From: [Clostridium] fimetarium
Lineage (GTDB): Bacteria; Bacillota; Clostridia; Lachnospirales; Lachnospiraceae
NCBI RefSeq assembly: GCF_900111235.1
Contig: NZ_FOJI01000009.1
Span: forward strand, 124,001-188,000
Length of the DNA: 64,000 nucleotides
Direction of reading: 5' to 3'
In this document: positions 53,621 to 62,116 of the stretch, one piece after another
How the letters are laid out: each line of letters starts with the position of its first letter
Position numbering within the stretch: position 1 is the stretch's first letter
Program-made: the position numbers and the translations under genes
Notes under the pieces: generated by a model
Database searches by the model: none
The model's input: only the letters and a program-made list of their open reading frames with translations
What the model was told of the DNA's origin: nothing

Positions 53621-54553
53621 TTAATAACTTTCATAAAATCTAATAGCTTGAGTATTATCGCTGATGATTTTAGTGTTGTAAGCTGATATGGATGTATTGA
53701 CAGAAATAGTTTCTATTTTTTTGCATGCATAGTTTACACTATCTAAAACCTCCTCCACAAGCTGATTGCCTTTACATATTTCGTCATATAACATATATTG
53801 ATTTCTTCTTATACCTTCCAAATTGCTAATAACTAAATCTAGTCTGTCAATTAGAAGATTCATACGTAATTCACTTTCATAAAGATTATAGGCACCGTTA
53901 GGACCTGCTAATTCAGTACATCTACCTGATTCAAAATATTCACAAATTTGTGTAATAGCAGCCATGGTTCTATATTTAGGAAATATAATATTTAAACTAT
54001 ATAGATTTTCTAGCGTTTTCTCCACCTCTAGCGCATGAGGAATTAATTCATCATATTGAGTATTTATGTAATCCAATTTTAATCCGTCAGCTTTAGCACG
54101 TTCTTTTTCCACAATAACAGATTTATCATAATTTTCAATCGCAGTTTCATAAGATTTCAAGTCATTGCGATAAGATATATTGATGTATGAAATTTCTAGT
54201 TGTATTAATAAGATTATTAATAATATCGTAATTACTATTGAAACAATAAATGCCGATTTAAATACCGAAAAATAAAGTCTTGATACTATATTAATTGGAT
54301 AAAATATTATACTTAGTGAAATGAATGAAACTATAAAAACTATAAAGATTGTAAAAGCCTTTTCTTTAACATAACTATATCTTAAAGAGGCTTTAATTGG
54401 TGGCTTTGGCTTATCAATTTGCTCTTCTTCCCATATACATTTATGAGTTTCATCTGCCATACTACATAAAATCTTTTGGTTCGTATAAATTGTTGCCTCT
54501 AAATTCTTTGCATACCCCAAATATTCCTTTGAATTCAGTTCTTTTTCCATCAT
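53621..54553 (-). CDS. membrane protein with coiled-coil region
   Basis: The 310-residue protein has two transmembrane segments near residues 66-122 (FTIFIVFIVSFISLSIIFYP; FIVSIVITILLIILLIQLEI), then a long helical cytoplasmic part and a C-terminal SVNYACKKIETISVNTSISA region. It is preceded by promoter P3 and so probably belongs to the same regulon. I recognise no family. Confidence 0.65.
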   Translation of the reverse strand: MMEKELNSKEYLGYAKNLEATIYTNQKILCSMADETHKCIWEEEQIDKPKPPIKASLRYSYVKEKAFTIFIVFIVSFISLSIIFYPINIVSRLYFSVFKSAFIVSIVITILLIILLIQLEISYINISYRNDLKSYETAIENYDKSVIVEKERAKADGLKLDYINTQYDELIPHALEVEKTLENLYSLNIIFPKYRTMAAITQICEYFESGRCTELAGPNGAYNLYESELRMNLLIDRLDLVISNLEGIRRNQYMLYDEICKGNQLVEEVLDSVNYACKKIETISVNTSISAYNTKIISDNTQAIRFYESY

Positions 54554-54894
54554 TTTAATTTCCTCACCTTATTTTTATTTATATTAAATAGAGATTTTAT
54601 TGAATACATTTAAATGGTTTTAGTCTTGTGTTATTTCGCAGGCTCAAATACTTATATCTAATAGAGAGTTGTCATTTGAAAAAGGTTTCACTATTTTAAA
54701 AAAATGTTAAATATATTAGAAATTCATAAAATGGTATATTTTGGTGCTGTTTTCCTTCCTAGAAGTATAACGTACCATCACCCCAAAAACAAGGAAAATA
54801 TGGGCAATATTTTGCTCATAGCAATATATGACTTATGTTCATTCTTTTGCTCTTAGATTAAAATAGAATTGAATCAATTTAGGAGGAAAAATTA
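54554..54894. other. intergenic stretch with promoter P3 and the next gene's leader
   Basis: 340 bases hold promoter P3 (54659-54690), a weaker related sequence near 54585-54600, and the AGGAGG site of the next gene. I see no gene. Confidence 0.5.
54659..54690 (-). promoter_or_regulatory. ECF-type promoter P3 (membrane protein gene)
   Basis: TGAAAC (54685-54690), CTTTT, then TCTATTAGATATAAG beginning 19 bases later. Identical spacing to P1 and P2. Confidence 0.75.
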
Positions 54895-55116
54895 GTGATA
54901 TCTTATGAACCATTGTGGAAAACAATGAAAAAGAAGGGTGTAACATCGTATAAGTTAATCTATCAATACAAGGTTAGCAGTAATACAATTCGTAGGATGA
55001 AGAAGCAAAAAAACGTGACTTTAAACACAATAAACGACCTATGCAATATATTGCAATGTAATGTTTCAGAAGTCATAGAATTTACACCAGATGAAGAGAT
55101 AGAAGAGAAAGAATAA
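54895..55116 (+). CDS. XRE-family (Cro/C1) small regulator
   Basis: The 73-residue protein has a Cro/C1 helix-turn-helix (YKLIYQYKVSSNTIRRMKKQ and LNTINDLCNILQCNVSEVIE) and an acidic tail. It starts at GTG behind AGGAGG. It is followed by a terminator and is divergent from the membrane-protein gene, so it may regulate neighbouring element genes. Confidence 0.8.
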   Translation: MISYEPLWKTMKKKGVTSYKLIYQYKVSSNTIRRMKKQKNVTLNTINDLCNILQCNVSEVIEFTPDEEIEEKE

Positions 55117-55117
55117 G

Positions 55118-55156
55118 AGACTTAGATACCAACAAACGTATCTAAGTCTTATTTTA
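55118..55156 (+). terminator. intrinsic terminator after the XRE gene
   Basis: AGACTTAGATAC pairs with GTATCTAAGTCT around an eight-base loop, followed by TATTTTAT. Confidence 0.8.
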
Positions 55157-55400
55157 TGCACAAAAAAAGCTCTCACATTATCTCTAATAATAAGAAGCTT
55201 TTATCCTTGAAACATTGCCCCCCAAAATGGAAAGCCACCTGATATCCAACAAATCATGCAGGATGATAACAATTAAGTTATCTAATACATTATAGATTCT
55301 ACTTCGAAATATATTCAACATTTTTGCATTATCTTTAGATTATTTTTAAATTAGAATATGCTTATACATATAGAAGTAAAAACCATTCTCCATCACACAT

Positions 55401-55898
55401 CTATCCTTTTATAAATGCTTTCTCCTGTTTAACATTGACTGTTTCTGAACCATACTTCATTCTTATATGGTCCATATTCATAGATTTTTTACTAAATTTA
55501 TGGTAGTCATCATAATGAAAATACCATAAAGATTTCTTTGCTGCCCAGTGTAACCCAATATTTTTCAACTCCTTGCGATATTCATAGCAATTAGATACCC
55601 AAATCCAGACACCAACAATTTCAATTGTGATTGGATATTTAGACAGTTTTAAAACCATTTCTCTGATATTTTTATCCTTTTCCCAACTGTATGCTTGTTT
55701 TTGCTTATCGGTTTCATTTTCAACATTAACTGATTCGTAATGTTTTTCTTTTAAGTCCTTAAACAAAGTATCATATTCAGAATTAATCGCTTGAATATCA
55801 GCTAAGTTGCCACCATTGTCGGGATGATGAGTTCTTACCAAGTCTTTATATGTTTTTCTTAAAACATCAATTGTATCTATTTTATCAAACCATTTCAT
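55401..55898 (-). CDS. DnaJ-like J-domain protein
   Basis: The 165-residue protein has a J-domain with LRKTYKDLVRTHHPDNGGNL (HPD motif) near residues 13-35, then a helical C-terminal part (YPITIEIVGVWIWVSNCYEY). It probably recruits a DnaK chaperone. It is the last gene of a minus-strand run from 59474, all with AAAGGAG-type sites. Element-borne J-domain proteins are common in such clusters. Confidence 0.8.
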   Translation of the reverse strand: MKWFDKIDTIDVLRKTYKDLVRTHHPDNGGNLADIQAINSEYDTLFKDLKEKHYESVNVENETDKQKQAYSWEKDKNIREMVLKLSKYPITIEIVGVWIWVSNCYEYRKELKNIGLHWAAKKSLWYFHYDDYHKFSKKSMNMDHIRMKYGSETVNVKQEKAFIKG

Positions 55899-55913
55899 AA
55901 ATTCAACTCCTTA

Positions 55914-56141
55914 TCATTTGTATTTATTAATATGTACTCCAATACCTTCTGTAATATCCAGGCTATAGCCCGCCTCAATCAAAGTAGTTGTAACAACAGG
56001 TGGTGCATCAATTAGAACAAGACCTTTATTGACAATCCCATCTTTTACATAACCGATTGAAAGTTTAATTGGAGCGGTGGATTCTTGTAAGTCTAATAAA
56101 ATCTTCAATAACTCCTGTGTATCTGTATCATAAATTTTCAT
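55914..56141 (-). CDS. unknown small protein
   Basis: The 75-residue protein (YDTDTQELLKILLDLQESTA; GLVLIDAPPVVTTTLIEAGY) has a small alpha/beta pattern. It is encoded between the RadC-like and J-domain genes in the same run. No family recognised. Confidence 0.55.
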   Translation of the reverse strand: MKIYDTDTQELLKILLDLQESTAPIKLSIGYVKDGIVNKGLVLIDAPPVVTTTLIEAGYSLDITEGIGVHINKYK

Positions 56142-56166
56142 AATATATACTCCTTTAAATTATTAT

Positions 56167-56634
56167 TTATATTAAATTTCTCTCTTTAAAACTTAAAAAT
56201 GAGTCTCCGCCGATTATTATGTGGTCTGCTAAAATAATTCCAACAATTTGGCTTGCATCCATTATTCTTTTAGTGACTTGCAAATCCTGAGAACTTGGGG
56301 TCGTATCTCGGGAGGGATGATTGTGGATTAAAATAATATGCGTTGCCCCCGATAGCAGTGCGCGAATTAAAACTTCTCTTGGAGATATCAGACTGCTATT
56401 AACATTGCCCTTCGAGATTAAGAAAAAACTAGTTGGCACCAATTTGGTATTGAGTGAAGCCATATAAACAAATTCTTCTGCCATCTCATTTAAATGGAAA
56501 ACTTCATTCATAACAGTAACGATTCGCGTGGGCATATTAAAACTTGTATCTACACAATAGTTCATAGAATTTTCTTTGAATAATATTGGATGTGAAAATT
56601 CATTTAATCGTGCTTCAAAAATATTTATTCTCAT
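56167..56634 (-). CDS. RadC/JAB-domain protein
   Basis: The 155-residue protein has the JAB metal motif HNHPSRDTTPSSQD near residue 105 and the DHIIIGGDSFLSFKER tail typical of RadC. RadC-like proteins are frequent on integrative elements, with an unclear nuclease or deubiquitinase-like role. Motif residues are intact. It is slightly shorter at the N-terminus than chromosomal RadC, as is usual for element copies. Confidence 0.85.
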   Translation of the reverse strand: MRINIFEARLNEFSHPILFKENSMNYCVDTSFNMPTRIVTVMNEVFHLNEMAEEFVYMASLNTKLVPTSFFLISKGNVNSSLISPREVLIRALLSGATHIILIHNHPSRDTTPSSQDLQVTKRIMDASQIVGIILADHIIIGGDSFLSFKERNLI

Positions 56635-56712
56635 ATAAATTTTCTCCTTTCAAATTTAAAAAGGGAGCAAAGATAAATCTCCACCCCCTAAAAACAAAAA
56701 CTACAAATATAG

Positions 56713-58026
56713 TTAAATAGCTAATTGCTCAGCATATTTTTGTACAATTAAGTCTTGCTCAGATTCTGAATCTTCTGAATCAAGTGTAATGTCTTGTAAT
56801 TCAGATTCATCAATATCTGCACCAGTTGTTTCAATTTCATCAACATCAACATCTTCCGATTCATCTATTACAATTGATGCTTCATCTAAAAGAGCAGCTT
56901 CAATATCCTCTGGAATTTCTTCCAATTCAATTTCTTCTAACGCATCAGAGTCAGATTCTTCTGATATCAGTATTTCCCAATATTCTTCTGGAATTTCTAA
57001 CTCAAAATACTTGCAAAATGATTGCATCATAATACGAAGCCTGCCATTCACTTTTTCTAGCTTGGTACTTCCAGAACTACAGAAAGTTTTATATACGGCT
57101 TGCAATTCATCGTTATCGATAAAAAATTCAAACCATTTGCGTGTATACATTGGTTTTATATCGTGGTCCATCGCAAAATCCGCAATAAACAAAATAATAG
57201 GTATTGAAATCTTTCTTAAGGACTTGTTCCTATCAGGGAAAGCATCACCCAAATATTCAATCGCACTTAGCAAAATATTTTGTTGCTTATTGCTATAATT
57301 GTTTTTGACTGATTCAGAAAAATTCATAATAGAAGTCTCTGAAAAATCAACTAACTTAAATTCTGCGTACTCTTTGCTCAGTAACATCATCGCTTGAATA
57401 ATCGCTTTCTGGTCGTCGTTGGACTTCCGTTGTGACGCACTGAAATTTACAGATTCATTTATAAATTTGCTTTTTAATAACCCATTCATAAAAGCAGCCA
57501 TATCAGTTCCCATTTTTGCTTTTGAAATTTGAGATTTACTTAAAGGTGTTGAATTGTTTAATCGTAAAAAAATTTGTTCGACCATATCGTTTGAGGTATC
57601 TTCGAAGCTGAAAATTTCAAACTTAAACCGCATAAGCTCATATTTTACAGGCTCTTCCAAATCAGAGAACCATAGTCCTCCAATTTCATATTCAACGCCA
57701 TCTATTTCGACAGCTGAAAGATTATCAGATAATGCATATTCTCCATCTAAAAATGAAATTACATTTGTGAGCCGTTGCTTGCCATCCAAAACTGAAAAAT
57801 TGTAGATTGGCTTATTCTTTTCATCAATTTTGTCGCTATTTTCTCTCAAAACATAGATATTCCCGATTGGAAAACTCGCTAAAATACTATGTATTAATAA
57901 CGATTTTTGTTCTAAATCCCACTGATTTGATTGGCGTTGGATTGGATGGTCAAACGCAAGAGTTGATTTCTCGTGGAACATGAGTTGTATTTGCTTCACA
58001 TTCCATGTTAATTTTGTTTTTATCAT
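56713..58026 (-). CDS. DUF262-domain protein (GmrSD/ParB-like)
   Basis: The 437-residue protein has HPIQRQSNQWDLEQKSLLIH and VLDGKQRLTNVISFLDG in the first 110 residues, the DUF262 fold found in GmrSD restriction enzymes and related to ParB. FLRLNNSTPLSKSQISKAKM follows, and an acidic C-terminal region (DESEDVDVDEIETTGADIDE). The C-terminal DUF1524 HNH domain of GmrSD is absent, so it probably does not cleave modified DNA itself. Confidence 0.8.
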   Translation of the reverse strand: MIKTKLTWNVKQIQLMFHEKSTLAFDHPIQRQSNQWDLEQKSLLIHSILASFPIGNIYVLRENSDKIDEKNKPIYNFSVLDGKQRLTNVISFLDGEYALSDNLSAVEIDGVEYEIGGLWFSDLEEPVKYELMRFKFEIFSFEDTSNDMVEQIFLRLNNSTPLSKSQISKAKMGTDMAAFMNGLLKSKFINESVNFSASQRKSNDDQKAIIQAMMLLSKEYAEFKLVDFSETSIMNFSESVKNNYSNKQQNILLSAIEYLGDAFPDRNKSLRKISIPIILFIADFAMDHDIKPMYTRKWFEFFIDNDELQAVYKTFCSSGSTKLEKVNGRLRIMMQSFCKYFELEIPEEYWEILISEESDSDALEEIELEEIPEDIEAALLDEASIVIDESEDVDVDEIETTGADIDESELQDITLDSEDSESEQDLIVQKYAEQLAI

Positions 58027-58128
58027 AATTTTTCTCCTTTTAATTAGAAAGGAACCAGCATAGAAAATATAATTTTCTATACCAATTCCTTAAGCCATTA
58101 GTTATTTGATTAGTTGCCTTATACACAT

Positions 58129-58464
58129 TTAGTTGTCAGATGGTTCTTTCTTTCCACAAAATTCAAGCTCCTGTACACAAAAATCTACAGTGTAGTGCTT
58201 CGTGCCATCCTTTTCATAAGTGCCTGTCTGAATTTTACCAAAAAGTAAAATCTCTTGACCTTTTATGCAGTGTGCTTCGATTATCTCAGCAGTTTTTCCG
58301 ATTGCAATACATGGGACATAATCCACATGATATTTGTCATTATCTTTTCTGCCTCTATCCTCAACCGCAATTGAAAATCTTGCAAAACAAACTGGCTCTA
58401 TTCCTTCTGAATAACTAACCTCAGGATTCTTCACGAATCTTCCCTTTAAAATTGATTTATTCAA
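58129..58464 (-). CDS. ssb: single-stranded DNA-binding protein
   Basis: The 111-residue protein has the OB-fold of SSB: LNKSILKGRFVKNPEVSYSE, then FARFSIAVEDRG, DYVPCIAIGKTAEI and KGQEILLFGKIQTGTYEKDG. I choose TTG 58464, eight bases after AAGGAG. It lacks the acidic tail of chromosomal SSB, as plasmid-type SSBs often do. It would coat single-stranded DNA during element replication or transfer. Confidence 0.9.
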   Translation of the reverse strand: MNKSILKGRFVKNPEVSYSEGIEPVCFARFSIAVEDRGRKDNDKYHVDYVPCIAIGKTAEIIEAHCIKGQEILLFGKIQTGTYEKDGTKHYTVDFCVQELEFCGKKEPSDN

Positions 58465-58553
58465 ATCATATTCTCCTTCCATAATTAAAAGCAGAAATAA
58501 GTTCAATTAAGAAACTTACCCTGTTTATCGCTATATAACCATTCAAATTTTGA

Positions 58554-59474
58554 TTACAGACTTAATTCATCTTTTGCTCTGTCGTAGTAATAGGTGTGAT
58601 TGGATAAAATCTTTTCAGCTTCCACCGTTAAATTCACTTCACTTACCATGATGTCTAGTTCTTCTCTATTCATGTTAGGTCCAGCTTTTACTAAGATGAC
58701 CTCATCACATGAAGAAGGCAAAACATACAAATCGCAATCTAATTTGGCAGCAAATTTTGACAATACCTCAGGATATAAAATTGAAGATGAACCATTAATT
58801 TTAGAAATGTTAGATAAGATATACATCCCTGTTGCATTTGTATCTGAAACAGTTGCAAGAATATCCTCAACGTCTAAATCATTTTTATCATCTGACGATT
58901 CTAATAATTCCATCAATACATCTTCCATGGATGAGAGTGTAAATCTCAACAACTTCGGCGTGTTAATTTTCGCTAACTCCAATAATTCATTGGTAGTAAC
59001 AGCCCACATTTTCATATGCGCGTTATGTATTGTTACACAAGCAGTACCATCTTCGTTAGCTTCAAATAAGTAATAGAAGATAATGGCCAAATCTAAATAC
59101 AATATATGGGGAACATCTTCCAGTAGCTTCTGATTCATATCGGCGTTTATAATTTTATAAACAACTTTTGATTTAATCTTATTAAAATCTAGAAAATGCT
59201 CAACATCCAAAATGTTTGGGGTGCTGTGTTTTTGATAACATTGACAAATATTGTCTACAATGGTTTTCATTTTTAGTCCATCCTCAAAAGATTGAAAATG
59301 AGATTCTAGGTAGATGGTGGGTGAGACCTTTGCTGAATCGCTTAAAATACTGAGACCATATAATACAATCCCGTTATTCTTAATTACCTCTTGAATTTTA
59401 ACTTTGTAAGTGCAGTCAAATCTTTGTTGAATCATTTTTTGAATCGTTTCTTTGAATTCTACATAACCTGTCAT
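58554..59474 (-). CDS. DUF5688-family protein
   Basis: The 306-residue protein matches DUF5688: GLSILSDSAKVSPTIYLESH, then INADMNQKLLEDVPHILYLD and LAIIFYYLFEANEDG, TIHNAHMKMW and ELLELAKINTPKL. It is common on Lachnospiraceae integrative elements, function unknown. Start at 59474 follows AAGGAGAG. It is the first gene of the minus-strand run to 55401. Confidence 0.8.
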   Translation of the reverse strand: MTGYVEFKETIQKMIQQRFDCTYKVKIQEVIKNNGIVLYGLSILSDSAKVSPTIYLESHFQSFEDGLKMKTIVDNICQCYQKHSTPNILDVEHFLDFNKIKSKVVYKIINADMNQKLLEDVPHILYLDLAIIFYYLFEANEDGTACVTIHNAHMKMWAVTTNELLELAKINTPKLLRFTLSSMEDVLMELLESSDDKNDLDVEDILATVSDTNATGMYILSNISKINGSSSILYPEVLSKFAAKLDCDLYVLPSSCDEVILVKAGPNMNREELDIMVSEVNLTVEAEKILSNHTYYYDRAKDELSL

Positions 59475-59723
59475 AATTTTCTCTCCTTGCCTCATGGGCT
59501 CCTGTTTATTTGTTTTTTTGTTTTTGTTTTATCCTGCTATTTGCTCTACAAACTAATTCCTGCTAATTTGCGTTCGCTAATATACTCTATGCAAAAGGGA
59601 AAAAATTATAATATAATTTGTCATATTATACGGAATTATTTGATTTGTCATAGAATCAATATTGCTTTATAGTTCTGATTAATATAGAATAAACAAGTTC
59701 TACTCCCCAGTAGGATGATATAC
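59475..59723. other. intergenic stretch upstream of DUF5688
   Basis: About 250 AT-rich bases with a T-rich tract at 59508-59530. It should hold the minus-strand promoter of the DUF5688 gene; I see no gene. Confidence 0.5.
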
Positions 59724-59767
59724 ATGAGCCACTACTCCCCCCCTTAATTTGTAGTGGCTCATTTTTT
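59724..59767. terminator. strong hairpin terminator
   Basis: ATGAGCCACTAC and GTAGTGGCTCAT form a perfect 12-base stem, followed by TTTTT. It lies between the DUF5688 gene's upstream region and the second leader copy. Confidence 0.85.
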
Positions 59768-59785
59768 GTGTATAAGGAGGTATGT

Positions 59786-60031
59786 TTTTAATTTCGTGTA
59801 ATATGTGATTACCAATATTTGTATTAATTTAACTTGAAATAACCATATAAAAGTTATAAACTAGGTTCATACAAGATGTTGGGGAATATGTTGTGATGGG
59901 GACTGTTAAAATCAGTAAATTTTAATATAGACATTTTATTAGCTATGGATTCCCAAACGAGTCTGTGGCTATTTTTTTGAGAATAGGAATTATTAACTAT
60001 ATGTATTTTGGCGAAGAAGGGACGAAAGATG
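59786..60031 (+). repeat. ~245-bp direct repeat, copy B
   Basis: Nearly identical to 2177-2426. Here the block leads directly to the ATG of a small membrane-protein gene, so this is the intact arrangement. Confidence 0.9.
59834..59979 (+). ncRNA. leader RNA element, copy B
   Basis: TTGAAA (59834-59839) and TAAACT (59857-59862), spacer 17, then the core ACAAGATGTTGGGGAATATG. The terminator AGCTATGGA/TCTGTGGCT plus T run (59941-59979) keeps its pairing through wobble changes relative to copy A. TTGGGGAAT can pair with ATTCCCAA as in copy A. Confidence 0.65.
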
Positions 60032-60310
60032 TTTACGCAGGAACAGTTGGAAAATATGGTTATTGCTGGGTTATGGCAGCTAGTAAAAGATTGGATGATT
60101 ATTTTGAAGCCAATGTTACCAGGTATAATAGCGTTTTTATTAATTGGATTAATAGGATTTATTATAGAAAAGGGATTTTTGAGTTTCATTTATCAGTATC
60201 TTATTCTTATAGGAAATTCGAAGAAAACTGCTAAAAAGAAAGTCTCAAAAGCAAAGAATATTATTGATTCCGTTAAAATTGAAAATGATATTCACAATAC
60301 ATTCAAATAA
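60029..60310 (+). CDS. small membrane protein
   Basis: The 93-residue protein (ATG 60029 behind AAGAAGGG) has an amphipathic N-terminus, a hydrophobic stretch near residues 25-62 (MILPGIIAFLLIGLIGFII type) and a basic tail (KKTAKKKVSKAKNI). It follows leader copy B and precedes the FRG gene by 97 bases on the same strand. It may be a membrane partner of the defence-like genes. No family recognised. Confidence 0.6.
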   Translation: MFTQEQLENMVIAGLWQLVKDWMIILKPMLPGIIAFLLIGLIGFIIEKGFLSFIYQYLILIGNSKKTAKKKVSKAKNIIDSVKIENDIHNTFK

Positions 60311-60407
60311 GTATTATGCAGTTATTTTACGGGTTTTATTATTAAAAACTATAGGAAGAAGACCAATGAATGATTTTTTATGTCATTAACATTTGGATAG
60401 GTGAAAT

Positions 60408-61319
60408 ATGGAAGAAAAAGTGGAGTTTGAAAAAACAGTAAGTTCAATTGAGGAATATCTGTCAGAGGTTTTTAATGCAGCTAGTAATCTGAAGAATAAT
60501 GCAATAAAAAATGAGGTCATATTTTTTCGTGGTAATTCTAATAAAGATTTTGAAATAATACCATCAATAGCAAGAGACAGAAAATTTTCTTGTGATATAT
60601 CAATATTAAATGAAGAACGAAATTTAATTGAGACGGCAAAATATCGTTTGCCAAAGATATTTCATAATGATTTGTATCCAATTGACTTACTTGCATTATT
60701 ACAACATTATGGAATTCCTACAAGACTTTTAGATATTACATCAAATCCACTGGTTGCACTATATTTCGCATGCCAAGATTTATCGATAGATGGAGAGGTT
60801 ATTGTCTTTGTAGATAATCAGAGCGATATCGCAAACTATCCTATAATAAATGCTATTGCTGACTCATATAAGTTTGCGTTTACAACTAGTGAGGACTTGT
60901 CAATGTTTTATAGTAAAATCTTGATACAACCATATTTTATAGAGCAAAAATACTCTTTAGAATTTTGTGGGGACGAAAAACAAGGAGGACGTTGGATTCA
61001 AGAATGTTGTGAAAAACCAATGTTTGTTCATGCACAAGAGAATAGTACACGACAAAAATTGCAACAAGGAAAATATATACTTTTCCCTAATCATATAGTT
61101 GAGGGAAATGGTGGACCTTATTTTGAAAAAGTAATACATCCAATACCTAAAGAAGAAAAGTATATAAAGAAACGTATTCTAATTCCTGATGGTGCTAAGA
61201 AGGAAATCTTAAATAAATTGGAAGTTTTAGGAATATCTGAAAGCACTCTGTTTGCTGATAATATTGATACTGTATGCAGAACAATAGCAGAGGATGCTAA
61301 AAAGAGAACACTTAATTAA
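60408..61319 (+). CDS. FRG-domain protein
   Basis: The 303-residue protein carries the FRG motif (VIFFRGNSNKDFEIIPSIAR) and LLALLQHYGIPTRLLDITSN with ALYFACQ, the conserved FRG core. FRG proteins are frequent in phage-defence islands; a nucleotide- or ADP-ribose-related activity has been proposed for the fold. It precedes the HEREWR-motif and DUF4041 genes on the same strand, forming a likely operon. Confidence 0.85.
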   Translation: MEEKVEFEKTVSSIEEYLSEVFNAASNLKNNAIKNEVIFFRGNSNKDFEIIPSIARDRKFSCDISILNEERNLIETAKYRLPKIFHNDLYPIDLLALLQHYGIPTRLLDITSNPLVALYFACQDLSIDGEVIVFVDNQSDIANYPIINAIADSYKFAFTTSEDLSMFYSKILIQPYFIEQKYSLEFCGDEKQGGRWIQECCEKPMFVHAQENSTRQKLQQGKYILFPNHIVEGNGGPYFEKVIHPIPKEEKYIKKRILIPDGAKKEILNKLEVLGISESTLFADNIDTVCRTIAEDAKKRTLN

Positions 61320-61382
61320 TAAAAAGAGAAAAAGAGAACTTGGTGACCTGATATACTTAACAATTACACGAAGGAGAAAACC

Positions 61383-61994
61383 ATGAATCATGCTGAATGG
61401 AGAGATAGAATAATTCATAGAAACGACATATCATCAAGAATTACACACTTAACGAATGGTGATACCGTAGATGATGCTTTTGAAACTTTGATGAAAATAT
61501 TAGAAGAAAAAAAGTTAGTAGGAGGACGTGGATATATAAGCGGAAATACTTCTGCTGTATGCCTTCAAGAAGCTCCATTAAGTTCAATAGGTGAAAATTT
61601 AATATTTGAAAAAGCATTAAGAAAGGATAATAACTCTAATAAATTTAGATATAGAGCTTTTGGATTAAGATTTCCCAAACCATATATTTATAAAAAGGGT
61701 GGGCGACCTGTAATCTATGAAAATTCTAAACAATTAAAAGATATAATGCCTCAGAGCGAATTTTGGAGAATAGTAGATTTTCAACTTTCTGATATGGATA
61801 ATTATGTTGATTGGAGTCATGAACGAGAATGGAGAGTCAGAAATGAACTTACATTTGAATATGGGGATACAGAAATCATTGTTCCATCAAAAACTTATTA
61901 TAGAAGATTCATTGAATATTGTGAAATAAATGATAGGATGGATATTTTAAAAGGAGTAAATGGAATTATTACATTAGATAGTGTCTTTTATTGA
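61383..61994 (+). CDS. HEREWR-motif protein, defence-associated
   Basis: The 203-residue protein has SRITHLTNGDTVDDAFETLM, AVCLQEAPLSSIGENL and DWSHEREWRVRNELTFEYGD. The HEREWR block and order recall DUF2971- and AbiGi-like proteins and, more loosely, DarT-like ADP-ribosyltransferases. I cannot decide between them. It lies 63 bases behind the FRG gene behind GAAGGAG. A toxin or defence role is inference. Confidence 0.6.
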   Translation: MNHAEWRDRIIHRNDISSRITHLTNGDTVDDAFETLMKILEEKKLVGGRGYISGNTSAVCLQEAPLSSIGENLIFEKALRKDNNSNKFRYRAFGLRFPKPYIYKKGGRPVIYENSKQLKDIMPQSEFWRIVDFQLSDMDNYVDWSHEREWRVRNELTFEYGDTEIIVPSKTYYRRFIEYCEINDRMDILKGVNGIITLDSVFY

Positions 61995-62116
61995 TTTCAT
62001 ACGAAAAGGTTGCAATAATTTAATGTTTAACGATATCGGGTATAAAGTTAAAATTTCAGATGATTTTGAGAAAGCACAATTTGTCAATGAAAAGCTGGAT
62101 AAACAAAGGGGACGCA

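Larger units (their letters stand above)
31729..59500. mobile_element. probable integrative element (integrases, replication, SSB, RadC)
   Basis: This span holds three tyrosine recombinases, an excisionase, a primase-polymerase-like replication protein with an origin-like region, RuvC-like and RadC proteins, SSB and DUF5688/DUF6076 genes typical of Firmicutes integrative elements. No relaxase or conjugation genes are visible. The left end is supported by the repeat at 31729; the right end is a guess based on where element-type genes stop. It could also be two elements fused. Confidence 0.4.

Noticed and set aside
56789-57298. Ser-rich 169-residue plus-strand frame
   Set aside because: It is the shadow of the acidic C-terminal part of the DUF262 gene on the minus strand.
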